Assembly (NCBI RefSeq): GCF_003602005.1
Contig: NZ_QZWD01000008.1
Coordinates: 62,001 to 126,000 of the forward strand
Direction: 5' to 3'
Length of the DNA: 64,000 nucleotides
From: Salinisphaera sp. Q1T1-3
GTDB taxonomy: Bacteria; Pseudomonadota; Gammaproteobacteria; Nevskiales; Salinisphaeraceae
Part shown: positions 42,049 through 50,116 of the stretch, piece after piece
How the letters are laid out: each line of letters begins with the position of its first letter
How positions within the stretch are numbered: the first letter of the stretch is position 1
Translations under genes and position numbers: made by a program
Notes under the pieces: generated by a model
The model's input: only the letters and a program-made list of their open reading frames with translations
The model's database searches: none
Told to the model about the DNA's origin: nothing

Positions 42049-42362
42049 CTAGGGCCTGTTGATGTTTCGTGCGAGTCCGCGCCAAGCGCGCCCTGAAATT
42101 GACGATGGGCGGCAAGACGAGGCGTCGCAGGCATAGCGTGTCATGCTGCGCCAGCCTGCTAGAACGCTGTATTGCCGCCGTGTTCTTGATTTTGGGGCGC
42201 TTGTCCCTTCGGGTTGGGCCGCCCATGAAAAATCGACGATGGGCGCCCTGCGGCGTTGCGAGTCTGGATCGTGGCAGGCCACGATCGGCGACTCGCGCCT
42301 TGCAAGACACGCTGCGGTCTCTCGACGAAAAGGCGCTCGAACGAAACATCAACAGACCCTAG
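42049..42362. repeat. Family-1 MITE-like repeat (best-preserved full-length copy)
   Basis: About 314 bp bounded by CTAG at 42049-42052 and 42359-42362. Left end GGGCCTGTTGATGTTTCGTG; right end ACGAAACATCAACAGACC. It contains a perfect GATCGTGGC-AG-GCCACGATC hairpin. No gene inside. It is used here as the reference copy for the family. Confidence 0.92.
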
Positions 42363-42382
42363 CACGATCGCACCGGCCGGCT

Positions 42383-42404
42383 GCCCCCGGGATCGCCCGG
42401 GGGC
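42383..42404. terminator. GC-rich hairpin downstream of the EamA gene
   Basis: GCCCCCGGG / CCCGGGGGC with an ATCG loop, 15 bases beyond the EamA stop on the minus strand. No T tract, so termination is only inferred from position. Confidence 0.5.
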
Positions 42405-42418
42405 CCGCAGCCCCCGGA

Positions 42419-43312
42419 TCATCTCGCGACAGTCAATCGATCGGAGGCGACATCGAGTACGGCCGCGCCGATGAGCAACGTGCCGCCAGCGATCTGGATC
42501 GGCGCGAGCGATTCGCCGGCCAACAGGGCGGCAGAGATCACACCGACCAGCACTTCACTCATCAGCAGGATCCCGACCCGGGCCGGTTCGAGATGCGATG
42601 TCGCCCAGACCAGGGCCACCATGGTCGTGACCCACCACAGCCCGCCGGCCGCCAGCGCCCAGAGCGTGGTCGACAATGCAGGGGGCCAAACCGTCCCGGA
42701 TGGCCACGTCGGCGATAGGCCGAACAGAACGAAAGCCGTACCCAGGGCCCCGACGACGAACACGAACGTACTTTCAACCGGCGCGAGATCGCTCCGGGCA
42801 CTCATCCCGATCGAGCCGAGCGACCAGAACAGGCCGGCGAGCAACGCGTACCACTCGCCGGGGCGCTGCGGGATCGGGAGGCCGCCGCCCCGGCCGAGGG
42901 TGAGCACCAGGCCGGCCAGCCCGGCCACGATCACGACATAACGCACCGGATGCACGGCCCGCCCGAACACGAATCGCGTGAGCAACGTGGTCCAGACCGG
43001 CGTGAGATAGAACAACAGGATGACAACCGCCACACGGGCCTCGACGATCCCCACGGAGTAAAGCATGAAGGCCGAGCCGCCGAGCCCGGTCGCAGCCACC
43101 CCGAGACGATCGGCGCGTCGCCAGTCCTGTCGGCGCCAGATGACGATCGGCAACAGGATGGCCCCGGCGATCAGCGCAACGATCACCGAACCGAGCGCGC
43201 CCGGCCAGCCGGCGCCCGACAGCGCGCGCACCGGCATCCAGTAGAGCCCCCATAACGAGCCGGCAACAGCCACGATCAGGCTGGCGATCAACGTTCGGCG
43301 GGCAGCATTCAT
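42419..43312 (-). CDS. EamA-family (DMT superfamily) transporter
   Basis: 297 residues with ten predicted membrane helices in two repeats of five, the EamA arrangement. The first repeat begins LIASLIVAVAGSLWGLYWMPVRAL; the RARxAV-like VEARVAVVILLFYLTPVWTTLLTRFVFGR segment and the second-repeat LEPARVGILLMSEVLVGVISAALLAGE segment are family-typical. Such proteins export amino acids or other metabolites; the substrate cannot be deduced. The first repeat contains an unusually tryptophan-rich cytosolic loop (WRRQDWRRADR). Confidence 0.88.
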   Translation of the reverse strand: MNAARRTLIASLIVAVAGSLWGLYWMPVRALSGAGWPGALGSVIVALIAGAILLPIVIWRRQDWRRADRLGVAATGLGGSAFMLYSVGIVEARVAVVILLFYLTPVWTTLLTRFVFGRAVHPVRYVVIVAGLAGLVLTLGRGGGLPIPQRPGEWYALLAGLFWSLGSIGMSARSDLAPVESTFVFVVGALGTAFVLFGLSPTWPSGTVWPPALSTTLWALAAGGLWWVTTMVALVWATSHLEPARVGILLMSEVLVGVISAALLAGESLAPIQIAGGTLLIGAAVLDVASDRLTVAR

Positions 43313-43531
43313 GAGCGATCGATCGGTCGTGCGACGAGCGCGCGATCCTAGCAGTTAACCCACGGTCCGGCAGAGCAAGGCCCCACCGACGAAGCAATAT
43401 CGAGCCGGGCGCTCCGCCCTGGCCGAATCAGCGAGCCCCATCGTTTGCCCTGGGGCCACTGCGTTGATCGGTGCTATCCCACGAATCGCCGAGATCAAAT
43501 GGATCGGCGCCGCAGCCAGGGCGTGACGCGG

Positions 43532-44527
43532 TCAGCGAGCGCGATTTCCGACATGCCAGGCCACGGTGTCGACCAGCCCGCGGTCCAGAGGGATCCGCGG
43601 TTCCCAGCCGAGCGTGCAACGCAGACGGGTGGCATCGACGGCATAACGTCGATCATGACCGGGCCGATCGGCGACATGACGAATGCGTGCGGCACTCGGC
43701 GCCGCCGCCGGCATCGCCTCGTCCACGGCCGCGCAGAGCGCCCGCACGAGCGACAGGTTGGTACGCGGCGCGCCGCCGGCGATGTTATACCGCCGGCCCG
43801 GCTGGCCCGCGGCCAGCACGCACCGAATGGCCGCCGCATGATCATCGACATGCAGCCAGTCCCGGACCTGGCCACCGTCGCCGTAAACGGGCAGCGTTCG
43901 GCCATCCAGCGCGGCTTCGATCATGCACGGCACCAGTTTCTCGGGATGCTGGAACGGGCCGTAGCTGTTGACGCCGTGTGTCACGAGCGTCGGCAGCCCG
44001 TAGGTGACATGCCAGGCGTTGACCAGATGGTCGGCGCCAGCCTTGCTGGCCGCATAAGGCGAAGCCGGTGCGTAAGCATGCTGCTCATCGGCGACCGTCG
44101 GCGCCTCGAGACTGCCGTAGACTTCGTCGGTGGATACGTGCAGGAAACGAAACCCCGATCGCGCTGGGCCCGACAGCCGCTGCCAGTAGTCTCGCGCCGC
44201 CTCGAGCAACGCGAACGTGCCATTGACGTTGGTGGCCACGAACGGCGCCGGGCCGCTGATGGCCCGATCGACATGCGACTCGGCCGCGAGATGCAGCACG
44301 GCATGGGGCCGATGGGCAGCGAAGATGTCCGCGAGCAACGCTCCGTCGACGATATCGCCGTGAATGAACGTATAGCGCGCCGAGCCATCAACCGCGGCCA
44401 GTGCAGCCGGCTGAACCGCATAGGTCAGCGCATCGAGATTGATGATCTCGTGGTCGGTTTCCCGGATCAGGGCACGAACGAGCGCAGAGCCCAGAAACCC
44501 CGCCCCGCCGGCGATGAGTAGCCGCAT
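43532..44527 (-). CDS. rfbB: dTDP-glucose 4,6-dehydratase-like extended SDR
   Basis: 331 residues. The nucleotide-binding GGAGFLGSALVR (about 7-18), HLAAESHVDRAI, STDEVYGSLE (with the Thr-Asp-Glu of dehydratases), YAASKAGADHLV (catalytic Tyr/Lys) and the NSYGPFQHPEKLVPCMI, GDGGQVRDWLHVDDH, RPGHDRRYAVDATR motifs are those of RfbB/RmlB. It converts dTDP-glucose to the 4-keto-6-deoxy sugar for rhamnose and related surface sugars. No rfbA, rfbC or rfbD neighbours are present, so its pathway partners must be elsewhere. Start at 44527 (MRLLIAGGAG). Confidence 0.9.
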   Translation of the reverse strand: MRLLIAGGAGFLGSALVRALIRETDHEIINLDALTYAVQPAALAAVDGSARYTFIHGDIVDGALLADIFAAHRPHAVLHLAAESHVDRAISGPAPFVATNVNGTFALLEAARDYWQRLSGPARSGFRFLHVSTDEVYGSLEAPTVADEQHAYAPASPYAASKAGADHLVNAWHVTYGLPTLVTHGVNSYGPFQHPEKLVPCMIEAALDGRTLPVYGDGGQVRDWLHVDDHAAAIRCVLAAGQPGRRYNIAGGAPRTNLSLVRALCAAVDEAMPAAAPSAARIRHVADRPGHDRRYAVDATRLRCTLGWEPRIPLDRGLVDTVAWHVGNRAR

Positions 44528-44797
44528 GATCTGTCTGGCCTGTCGCCGTCTGTTCAACGAATCGGACGAACGCCTGCATCGCACGCCCGGCCGGTATCGG
44601 CTGTATTCTGCTTGAATCGCAGCAAGAGGCCCAGCGTGATCGCAGCGACACCCGCCGCGCGGTCACGTCATGCCCGGAGCGTAACCGCGCCGAGCGGCGC
44701 CGCCGCCCGAACGAAGCCGATCGAAAGACCGGCACCGCTTTGTTGCCAAGCGCCACGCACGCTCTGCCGGCGACGGCCACCGGGATCGGTCGATCGC

Positions 44798-45712
44798 CTA
44801 GGGGGCCGTCACGTAGCGATGCCAGGGATGTTGTTCGACGAACCCGAGCACGTCGCGAATCTTGCGGTTCGAGTACAGGGCCTCGTGTTCGCCGAGTGTG
44901 CCCCGGACCTCGACGTCGGGATAAAAGCGTTCGATGATCTCGGCCGTGCCGAGATGCACCGAGTTATGATCATTGCCGGCATTGAAGACCTCATACCCGA
45001 GGCCGTCGGTAGCCAGGCAGCGATCGACGATCTGGCCGAGATCGCGCGCGTCGATATAGCAGAACACGTTGCGACGCCGAACCGCCGGATCGGCGAAGAA
45101 GTGCGGAAACATCGTCGCGTACTCGTGCGGCTCTATGACGTTGCCGATACGCAGGCCATAGATATCGGCGCCGGTGCGCTTGGCGAACGCCTGCGCGGTG
45201 GCTTCATTGCAGACCTTGCTGGTCGCGTAAGTGTCGGTCGGTGCCGTCGGATGTGTTTCATCGACCGGCAGAAAGGCCGGTTGCACCGTGCCGTCGGCGA
45301 AACAGATACCGTAGGTCGTCTCCGACGAGGCGAACACGATCTTGTTGATCCCGAGTTTCGTGGCCGCGTTGAGCACATTGTAAGTGCCCTGTGTGTTGAT
45401 GCGATATGTCTCGGCATCGGTGGTTACGAAATTGCGCGGGATCGCGGCGAAATGCACAACCGCATCGAACGGACGCGGGCCCCCGTCGCCCCGTTCCAGT
45501 TCGCCCATGTTCGCGTACGTGGACAGGGCATCGAACATCTGACCGGCATCGGTCACATCAGCCGTCAAATGATCCACACGTGGGTCGTCCAGCGGCACGC
45601 GGTCGATGTTGAGCACCTGATGCCCGCGATCCAGCAGATACGGCACCACGTGGCGACCGGCCTTACCGGAGCCACCGGTGAAAAGAATACGCTTGGTATC
45701 GTTCAGGGACAT
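44798..45712 (-). CDS. NAD-dependent epimerase/dehydratase family protein
   Basis: 304 residues, extended SDR. The Rossmann motif GGSGKAG is near residues 13-19, the VVHFAAIPRN strand near 90, SSETTYG supplies the catalytic Ser, and YATSK the Tyr/Lys pair. The wording (FTGGSGKAGRHVVPYLLDRGHQVLNIDRVPL) is close to uncharacterised sugar epimerases and uronate dehydrogenase-like proteins. The substrate is unknown. It lies 270 bases upstream (in its own direction) of the rfbB-like gene. The stop is TAG in CTAG, with no repeat attached. Confidence 0.85.
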   Translation of the reverse strand: MSLNDTKRILFTGGSGKAGRHVVPYLLDRGHQVLNIDRVPLDDPRVDHLTADVTDAGQMFDALSTYANMGELERGDGGPRPFDAVVHFAAIPRNFVTTDAETYRINTQGTYNVLNAATKLGINKIVFASSETTYGICFADGTVQPAFLPVDETHPTAPTDTYATSKVCNEATAQAFAKRTGADIYGLRIGNVIEPHEYATMFPHFFADPAVRRRNVFCYIDARDLGQIVDRCLATDGLGYEVFNAGNDHNSVHLGTAEIIERFYPDVEVRGTLGEHEALYSNRKIRDVLGFVEQHPWHRYVTAP

Positions 45713-45792
45713 TATGTTCTGGTCTTACCGGATGATGAAGCTATCCTGCCACAGCTTCTGCTCCCGGCCCGCGCCCCTTCGACGATGCGCTA

Positions 45793-46935
45793 ATGACCAC
45801 TCGCTATGCCTGGCTGGCCGTTTTCACGACCGGCTTCATCCTCTATGGCTCCCTCGTGCCGTTCCACTGGTATGCCGGTGCAGCGGCCAATCCAGTGACC
45901 TATCTGTTGTCCCGCTGGGCCACACCGGCACAGACGACGGCCGGCTTCGTTGCGAACGTCGCGCTCTACCTGCCATTGGGCCTGTGCATCGCACTGGCAC
46001 TCGGCCGTTCGATCACGGTGACACGACGTGTTGTCATCGCCGGCGTTGCCAGTAGCCTGCTCTGCATCAGCGTCGAACTGGTACAGGTCTATGACTGGGG
46101 TCGCCAGTCCACGCTGACCGATGTCTACCTCAACGTCGCCGGTGGCGTGCTGGGCGCCCTGCTCGTCCCCCTCTTGCCGGTTCGCGTACAGCAACCACGC
46201 GGCAATCTGCGTCAGCCGCTGGTGCTGGCCCTGCTCGCCTCGTTTCTGGTGATCGAGCTCTATCCCTTCATCCCCTCGCTCAACGTCTCGTGGTACGACG
46301 ACGCGCTGACCTCCCTGTGGCGGCACCCGCACATCCACGACGCGATCTTCGTCCGCGCCCTGCTGCACTGGCTGCTCGCCGCGGCCCTGCTGGGGCATCT
46401 ATTCCGAAGGCGCGACGGCCTGATCAGTCTGGCGCTTCTGGCCGCCGGCGTGTTCGTCGGCCAGATCGTCATGCAGGATACCTGGCTGTCGATCAGTGAA
46501 TGGAGCGCGGCTGCCCTGGCACTTGGGCTTTACGCCGGCCTTGCAGGCACCGCGTCCCGCCACCGCGCCATGATCCTGGTCTGTGTCCTGGTCGCCGGCC
46601 AGACCTATCTGGCCTGGCTTGATCCGACCGTGCTGAGCCACGGCTCGATGATCGCCGCGCTGGAAGATCGCGATCTCGTTGCCGGTCTGCGGCGTCTGGT
46701 GGCAGCCTTCTATACGGTCGGCGGGACGTTCTGGCTTCTGAGCCGGACCGGCCTGGTCATGCATCGCGCCAGCGCGGTGCTCGCCGTGATGCTGGTCGGT
46801 ATCGCGCTGATCACTCTCGCATTCGGATCGGTGCCACCGGATCCGAGTGCCCCGCTCCTGGCGATCCTCTGCGCCCTCGGATTCGGTCTCGCCGCCCGAC
46901 GCCGCACGCAACAGGCGAACGCGGCACCGACCTGA
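45793..46935 (+). CDS. VanZ-like membrane protein
   Basis: 380 residues with about ten predicted membrane helices. The N-terminal third has the VanZ pattern: YGSLVPFHWYAG, NVALYLPLGLCIALAL, SLLCISVELVQVYDWGRQSTLTDVYLNVAGGVLGAL (the E-x-x-Q and D-x-x-x-N motif). VanZ proteins are membrane proteins linked to teicoplanin resistance or cell-envelope phosphatase-like functions. The remaining two-thirds is an additional unclassified membrane region. It is divergent from the epimerase gene. Confidence 0.85.
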   Translation: MTTRYAWLAVFTTGFILYGSLVPFHWYAGAAANPVTYLLSRWATPAQTTAGFVANVALYLPLGLCIALALGRSITVTRRVVIAGVASSLLCISVELVQVYDWGRQSTLTDVYLNVAGGVLGALLVPLLPVRVQQPRGNLRQPLVLALLASFLVIELYPFIPSLNVSWYDDALTSLWRHPHIHDAIFVRALLHWLLAAALLGHLFRRRDGLISLALLAAGVFVGQIVMQDTWLSISEWSAAALALGLYAGLAGTASRHRAMILVCVLVAGQTYLAWLDPTVLSHGSMIAALEDRDLVAGLRRLVAAFYTVGGTFWLLSRTGLVMHRASAVLAVMLVGIALITLAFGSVPPDPSAPLLAILCALGFGLAARRRTQQANAAPT

Positions 46936-46952
46936 GCACGGGCGGGCCGGCC

Positions 46953-47117
46953 AGGGCCTTTCAACACTTCGCGCGTGACCGCGTTGCCGCCCCAAACCGC
47001 CCATGCGGCGTTGCACGGCTTGACTTTGGCGTGACCAAGATCGGCGCCCTGCGCCATGTCTGGCCGATTTTTGGGCGCAACCCGACGGGACGGCGGTCAT
47101 TTTCCGCAATCCGCTAG
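46953..47117. repeat. Family-3 repeat, copy 2 (right terminus lost)
   Basis: Begins AGGGCCTTTCAACACTTC, continues GCGCGTGACCGCGTTGCCGCCC and, after a ~90-base middle part missing from copy 1, CGACGGGACGGCGGTCATTT. It ends at CTAG 47114-47117, which is the TAG stop of the Bcr/CflA gene. Copy 1 (25521-25877) has the complementary internal deletion and keeps the right end. Confidence 0.7.
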
Positions 47118-48337
47118 GACGTCGGGGCGAAACGCAACAACCCGAGATAAGCCAGGAGCGCTCCACCGGCCGCCGTGGTCATGACGATGGCCATGGCCTG
47201 CGCGTCGCCACCGACCACACCGACGCCCCAGGTCGCGAGCGCGCCGCAGGCGAACTGGAACACACCGAACAGCGCCGAGGCGGCACCGGCTGCGTCGGGC
47301 GCCAGATCCAGCAGGCCAGCCACCGTGTTCGCCCCGGCCACGCCGACGGTCGACAACAGGAAGAACAACGGAATGGCCACACCCCAGAAACCGCCGAAGC
47401 CGGAGGTCGTCGTGGTCAGCAGGACCAGCGCGCAGATCAGGGTGTTGGCGACCGCGACACCGAGCAGGCGCCGATAGCCGAACCGTTCCACGATGCGCCC
47501 GTTGGTGAAGGTCCCGATCAACATGGAGACCACGTTGGCCGAGAAATAGAAACCGAACACCGATTCGTCCACACCGAACTGTTCGATATAGATGAACGAA
47601 CTCGCGGCCACGTAGGAAAAGAGCGCCCCGAACATCAGCGCGCCGCAGACCAGATACAGCGCCACAGGCAGACGCGCGACGAGGCCGATATAGCCCATGT
47701 ACTGGGCTGCCAGCGAGCGATCGCGCACACGTCGATGATGCGGGTGCGACTCGGCCAGCAGCACGGCCAGCGCCGCAAGTGCCACGATCGAATAGATCAC
47801 CAGCATCCAGAAGATCAGCGGCCACGCCCCCATGAACAGGATGAGGCTGCCGATCATCGGGGCGAGCAACGGTGCTGCCCCCATCACCATCACCACGAAC
47901 GACATCACGCTCGCAGCCTTGGCGCCGGAAAAACGGTCGCGGACGATCGCGCGTGCCATCACCGGCCCGGCCGCTGCCCCGAAGCCCTGCAAGAGACGCG
48001 CGACGATCAGCATGTGGATCGACGTCGACAACGCACAGGCCAGGCTCGACAGCAGGTACAGCCCGAGACCGAAATACAGGATCGGTCGGCGGCCGTGGCG
48101 ATCCGAGATCGGCCCGTAGAGCAGCTGCCCGAAACCCAAACCGATGAAGAACAGACTCAGGCTGTACTGCACGGTCGCATCCGCGACATCGAACTGTTTC
48201 GCCAGGGCCGGCATGGCCGGTAGATAAGTATCGATCGACAACGGGGCGACCGCCGTGAGCAGACCGAGCACGCAGACCAGCAGGACATGCTCGCCCCGGG
48301 TCTGCTGCGCCTCGCGATCGCGGGCGACATCCGACAT
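47114..48337 (-). CDS. Bcr/CflA-type multidrug efflux MFS transporter
   Basis: 407 residues, twelve helices, drug:H+ antiporter family DHA1 (bicyclomycin/chloramphenicol resistance type). The diagnostic segment APLSIDTYLPAMPALAKQFDV is in helix 1, FFIGLGFGQLLYGPISDRHGRRPILYFGL between helices 2 and 3, and VARLLQGFGAAAGPVMARAIVRD in helix 4. GGAG six bases before the ATG at 48337 supports the start. The drug spectrum is unknown. The stop TAG lies in CTAG at the edge of a family-3 repeat. Confidence 0.92.
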   Translation of the reverse strand: MSDVARDREAQQTRGEHVLLVCVLGLLTAVAPLSIDTYLPAMPALAKQFDVADATVQYSLSLFFIGLGFGQLLYGPISDRHGRRPILYFGLGLYLLSSLACALSTSIHMLIVARLLQGFGAAAGPVMARAIVRDRFSGAKAASVMSFVVMVMGAAPLLAPMIGSLILFMGAWPLIFWMLVIYSIVALAALAVLLAESHPHHRRVRDRSLAAQYMGYIGLVARLPVALYLVCGALMFGALFSYVAASSFIYIEQFGVDESVFGFYFSANVVSMLIGTFTNGRIVERFGYRRLLGVAVANTLICALVLLTTTTSGFGGFWGVAIPLFFLLSTVGVAGANTVAGLLDLAPDAAGAASALFGVFQFACGALATWGVGVVGGDAQAMAIVMTTAAGGALLAYLGLLRFAPTS

Positions 48338-48821
48338 AAAGACTCCAAAAAACAGCGCGTCCCGCCGGCCGGCGAGTCGTCGCGGCGCACGAGATCGCGC
48401 GTTCGATCGCGCGGGCGCCAAGCGTAGGCCGTCATTATGCCAGTCGGGCCGTTAATACGGCGATTATCGCCATATTCGCGCACAACGCCTGCCGTCGATG
48501 CCCACACCGGCTGGGCAGGCCCGATGGCCATACCAAGGCAGGCAAACCAGCCGCCCCGCCAAGGCGCCGACGAAGATGTGTCGGGACGCACGCTCTGCTC
48601 GGCCTGCCCAAGCGCTGCGGTCTCGCCCGGTCAGACGGGGCTTTCGAAGGCACAATGAAACCGGGAAGTACCAATCCACGTTGATGGCGCGCCGCCATGC
48701 CGCATTAGACAATAGTCGCATACTCACGCGCCGCCACAGCCAGCCAACCGGCCTGGTCGCTGGTATCCTTGCGCGGTTGCGGCCGAGGTGAGCGGCCCCA
48801 CTGGTTCAAACGAGCGTGTTC
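48338..48821. other. Non-coding interval between the MFS gene and glk
   Basis: 484 bp with no supported gene. Presumably it holds divergent promoters. Apart from a tandem GATCGCGCG repeat near 48395-48415, nothing recognisable was seen. Confidence 0.4.
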
Positions 48822-49817
48822 ATGATCAACAAAGCCCGCGTCGGCCTTGCCGGCGACCCCGACAGTTCCTGGCGACTGATCGCCGATATCGGTGGCACCC
48901 ACGCCCGATTCGCTCTGGCCGACGATTACGGTGCGCTGCAGTCGCATGAAACACTGGAGTGCGAGGCGTTCGATGGGCCTGCCGAAGCAGCTCGCGCCTA
49001 TCTCTCTCGTCAGAACGTCAACAGTATCCGCGCGGCCGCATTCGCGGTGGCCACCGCGGTCTACACCGACCATATCGCCTTCACCAATCGCGCGTCCTGG
49101 TCGTTCTCGATACGTGAGCTGGGCAATCAGCTCGGCGTCCAGCAATTCCGGGTGATCAACGATTTCACCGCGCTCGCCCTGTCGATACCCCGTCTTGATC
49201 GCGAATGGCTGGTACCGGTTTCAGGCCATGGCACCCGGGATTTCGATGCACCGCTGGCCGTGATCGGTCCGGGCACCGGCCTCGGCGTGTCCGGGGTCAT
49301 CCCCACCCGACACGGCTGGCAGGCGCTGGCCGGTGAAGGCGGCCATACCACATTGGCACCGGCCACCGAGCGCGAAGTCGAGCTGCTGGCGATTCTCACG
49401 CGTCGATTCGGCCACGTTTCGAGCGAACGCGTGTTATCCGGCCCGGGCCTGTCCAACCTCTATCAGGCGAACTGCGAGCTGTCCGGCCTGCCGCCCGAAG
49501 ATCTCAAACCGGCCGATATCACTGAACGGGCGTTATCCGGCGAGTGCGATATCTGCACCACGGTGGTCGACGATTTCTTCGCCATGCTCGGTACCGCAAC
49601 CGCCAATCTCGTGCTCACGCTCGGCGCCCGCGGCGGCGCCTATATCGGCGGCGGTATCGTGCCGCGACTCGCCGATCGTATCGGGCACAGCCGTTTCCGT
49701 GAGCGTTTCGAAGAGCACGGCCGTCTCACGGATTATCTCAAGGACGTGCCCTGCTACATCGTCACCGCCGAATATCCGGCGCTGCAGGGCGCACTCGCGT
49801 CGCTGTCGTCGGCGTAA
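48822..49817 (+). CDS. glk: Glucokinase (Glk, ROK-unrelated bacterial type)
   Basis: 331 residues, phosphorylates glucose with ATP to glucose 6-phosphate, feeding the ED genes downstream. Motifs: LIADIGGTHARFALAD (phosphate-binding), the sugar-binding ASWSF..., VINDFTALALSIP (catalytic Asp), IGPGTGLGVSGVIP and LAGEGGHTTLAP, and a C-terminal GGIVPRL. The start is ATG at 48822, with a GTG six bases upstream as alternative. It is followed by its own terminator, so it is a separate transcript from the ABC transporter genes. Confidence 0.94.
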   Translation: MINKARVGLAGDPDSSWRLIADIGGTHARFALADDYGALQSHETLECEAFDGPAEAARAYLSRQNVNSIRAAAFAVATAVYTDHIAFTNRASWSFSIRELGNQLGVQQFRVINDFTALALSIPRLDREWLVPVSGHGTRDFDAPLAVIGPGTGLGVSGVIPTRHGWQALAGEGGHTTLAPATEREVELLAILTRRFGHVSSERVLSGPGLSNLYQANCELSGLPPEDLKPADITERALSGECDICTTVVDDFFAMLGTATANLVLTLGARGGAYIGGGIVPRLADRIGHSRFRERFEEHGRLTDYLKDVPCYIVTAEYPALQGALASLSSA

Positions 49818-49843
49818 GCCCCGTACGACAGAACACTTTGAAG

Positions 49844-49877
49844 AGCCCGGCGTACATTGGTGCGCCGGGCTTTTTTT
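49844..49877 (+). terminator. Intrinsic terminator after glk
   Basis: Perfect 9-bp stem AGCCCGGCG (49844-49852) / CGCCGGGCT (49863-49871) with a seven-T tract starting at 49871. Confidence 0.92.
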
Positions 49878-50116
49878 CGTGCGTTGTCGTCATCATCGCC
49901 TGTCATGCCGGGCCAAACCGCCGACGACGGCGGAAATGCCGATATGGGACCGGTCCGCGCTATTAGACCTTTGTGCCGTTGTGCACGCGCACCGTTTTCC
50001 TGAAGCTTGCCTCGTGCATCACAAAGTGCGGTGCGCTCATCACACTAAGCAAATACGGTGTCGCGATCCCGAAGCCGGCCTCGAAGCCCGGCCGGATGCG
50101 ACAGCAGGGAGGAGTC

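Noticed and set aside
44798-44803. CTAGGG at the stop of the epimerase-family gene as a repeat end
   Set aside because: No terminal repeat sequence follows on either side.
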